NCBI RefSeq assembly: GCF_964355755.1
Contig: NC_092670.1
Span: 16,803,201 to 16,863,200, forward strand
Source: Antedon mediterranea
Taxonomy: Eukaryota > Echinodermata > Crinoidea > Comatulida > Antedonidae
Reading direction: 5' to 3'
Length of the DNA: 60,000 nucleotides
Part shown: piece after piece, positions 59,342 to 60,000 of the stretch
How positions within the stretch are numbered: the first letter of the stretch is position 1
Layout of the letters: each line of letters starts with the position of its first letter
The notes under the pieces: generated by a model
What the model was told of the DNA's origin: nothing
What the model saw: only the letters and a program-made list of their open reading frames with translations
The model's database searches: none
Program-made: the position numbers and the translations under genes

Positions 59342-60000
59342 GCTGCGTTCCTTATTTTAATGCAAATGCTATATTTTAAATTTAGTCCAGAATTTTGGTT
59401 AAAAACGAGTATTATGGAGTCGTTTTAAAATTGTGAAAGAGTGGCTTGACAGTTTTATTATAACACTTGTTTGTTTTGTTCATTATATTGGTTACGGACC
59501 ATGTCTTCTCTGTTGTTTGTAGTGATATGTCGCTGGTAAAATATGTCCCATCATGGTCTGGTAATTGACTGTACTAGTTATTCAACCATTCTATAAGAAC
59601 AACAGGAAAGTCTATCATTTTATTTTATGTTAGAAATTTTCATAAACAAATGAATTTGAATAAAATTGAAAATATGACATAATAAATGAAACTGCACAGT
59701 ATGATAAAATGATGAGGCAAAACAATCAGATATTTATTTTCATCTGTAGTTACTAGTTAGTGGTTTAATAGTGCAGCTTACGTTCGGTTTCACTCACTAA
59801 TTACTCTCTGTTCTATTTTATATCTCGGTAATTTACATCTTCTGGCTAAAATTCTGGCAACCATTACAAAATCTAAATATATCTTCCATAAGCATAACTC
59901 TGGCTAGTAGTAGTATACCTATCAGTTACATAAAAGAACATTTTATCTAATAAGACTAGACTATAAAATATGAACAGTGAAAGTGATGTAAATTCTTTCC
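59342..60000 (-). other. Region upstream of the Cav3 start codon
   Basis: AT-rich sequence upstream of the initiator ATG that should hold the 5' UTR and perhaps a promoter or an upstream intron. I see no coding segment and no motif I can defend as a promoter. Confidence 0.4.

Overview
The window is animal genomic DNA: strongly AT-rich, intron-dominated and full of small fold-back DNA transposons. One gene accounts for nearly all of it. Twenty-five exons plus one alternative exon on the minus strand encode the N-terminal two thirds of a low-voltage-activated (T-type, Cav3) calcium channel alpha-1 subunit. The protein resembles vertebrate CACNA1G/H/I throughout, including the cytoplasmic loops. 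With the repeat content, this suggests a marine invertebrate, perhaps a deuterostome such as an echinoderm. The species cannot be fixed from the sequence.

The gene starts at an ATG at 59341 and runs leftward off the window at base 1. Exon 1 encodes the cytoplasmic N-terminus. It is separated by an 18.2 kb intron from exons 2-7 (40893-24054, repeat domain I and the start of the I-II loop). Exon 8 completes the I-II loop and begins domain II; exons 9-12 (16564-14702) complete it. Exons 13-18 (8745-5560) are the II-III loop, exons 19-24 (5018-1013) are domain III, and exon 25 (27-1) opens the III-IV linker. Domain IV and the C-terminus lie outside the window. Reading phase is continuous across every junction (4,843 coding bases, about 1,614 residues). 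The three visible selectivity-filter residues are E, E and D, as expected for the Cav3 EEDD ring.

Three features of the gene stand out. Exon 6, which carries the domain I selectivity filter, exists as two 93-base versions (6a and 6b) of equal length and phase, so two pores are probably made by mutually exclusive splicing. Intron 1 has the hallmarks of a U12-type AT-AC intron. Intron 18 appears to use a GC-AG donor and is mostly a transposon.

The introns hold at least ten copies of a roughly 130-170 bp fold-back element with TAA/TTA target duplications (PIF/Harbinger-like), several other terminal-inverted-repeat elements, a tRNA-derived SINE, a decayed LINE ORF1, and about ten minisatellites. 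A weakly supported plus-strand gene end (45413-45949) may be nested in intron 1. I found no rRNA, tRNA or CRISPR features.
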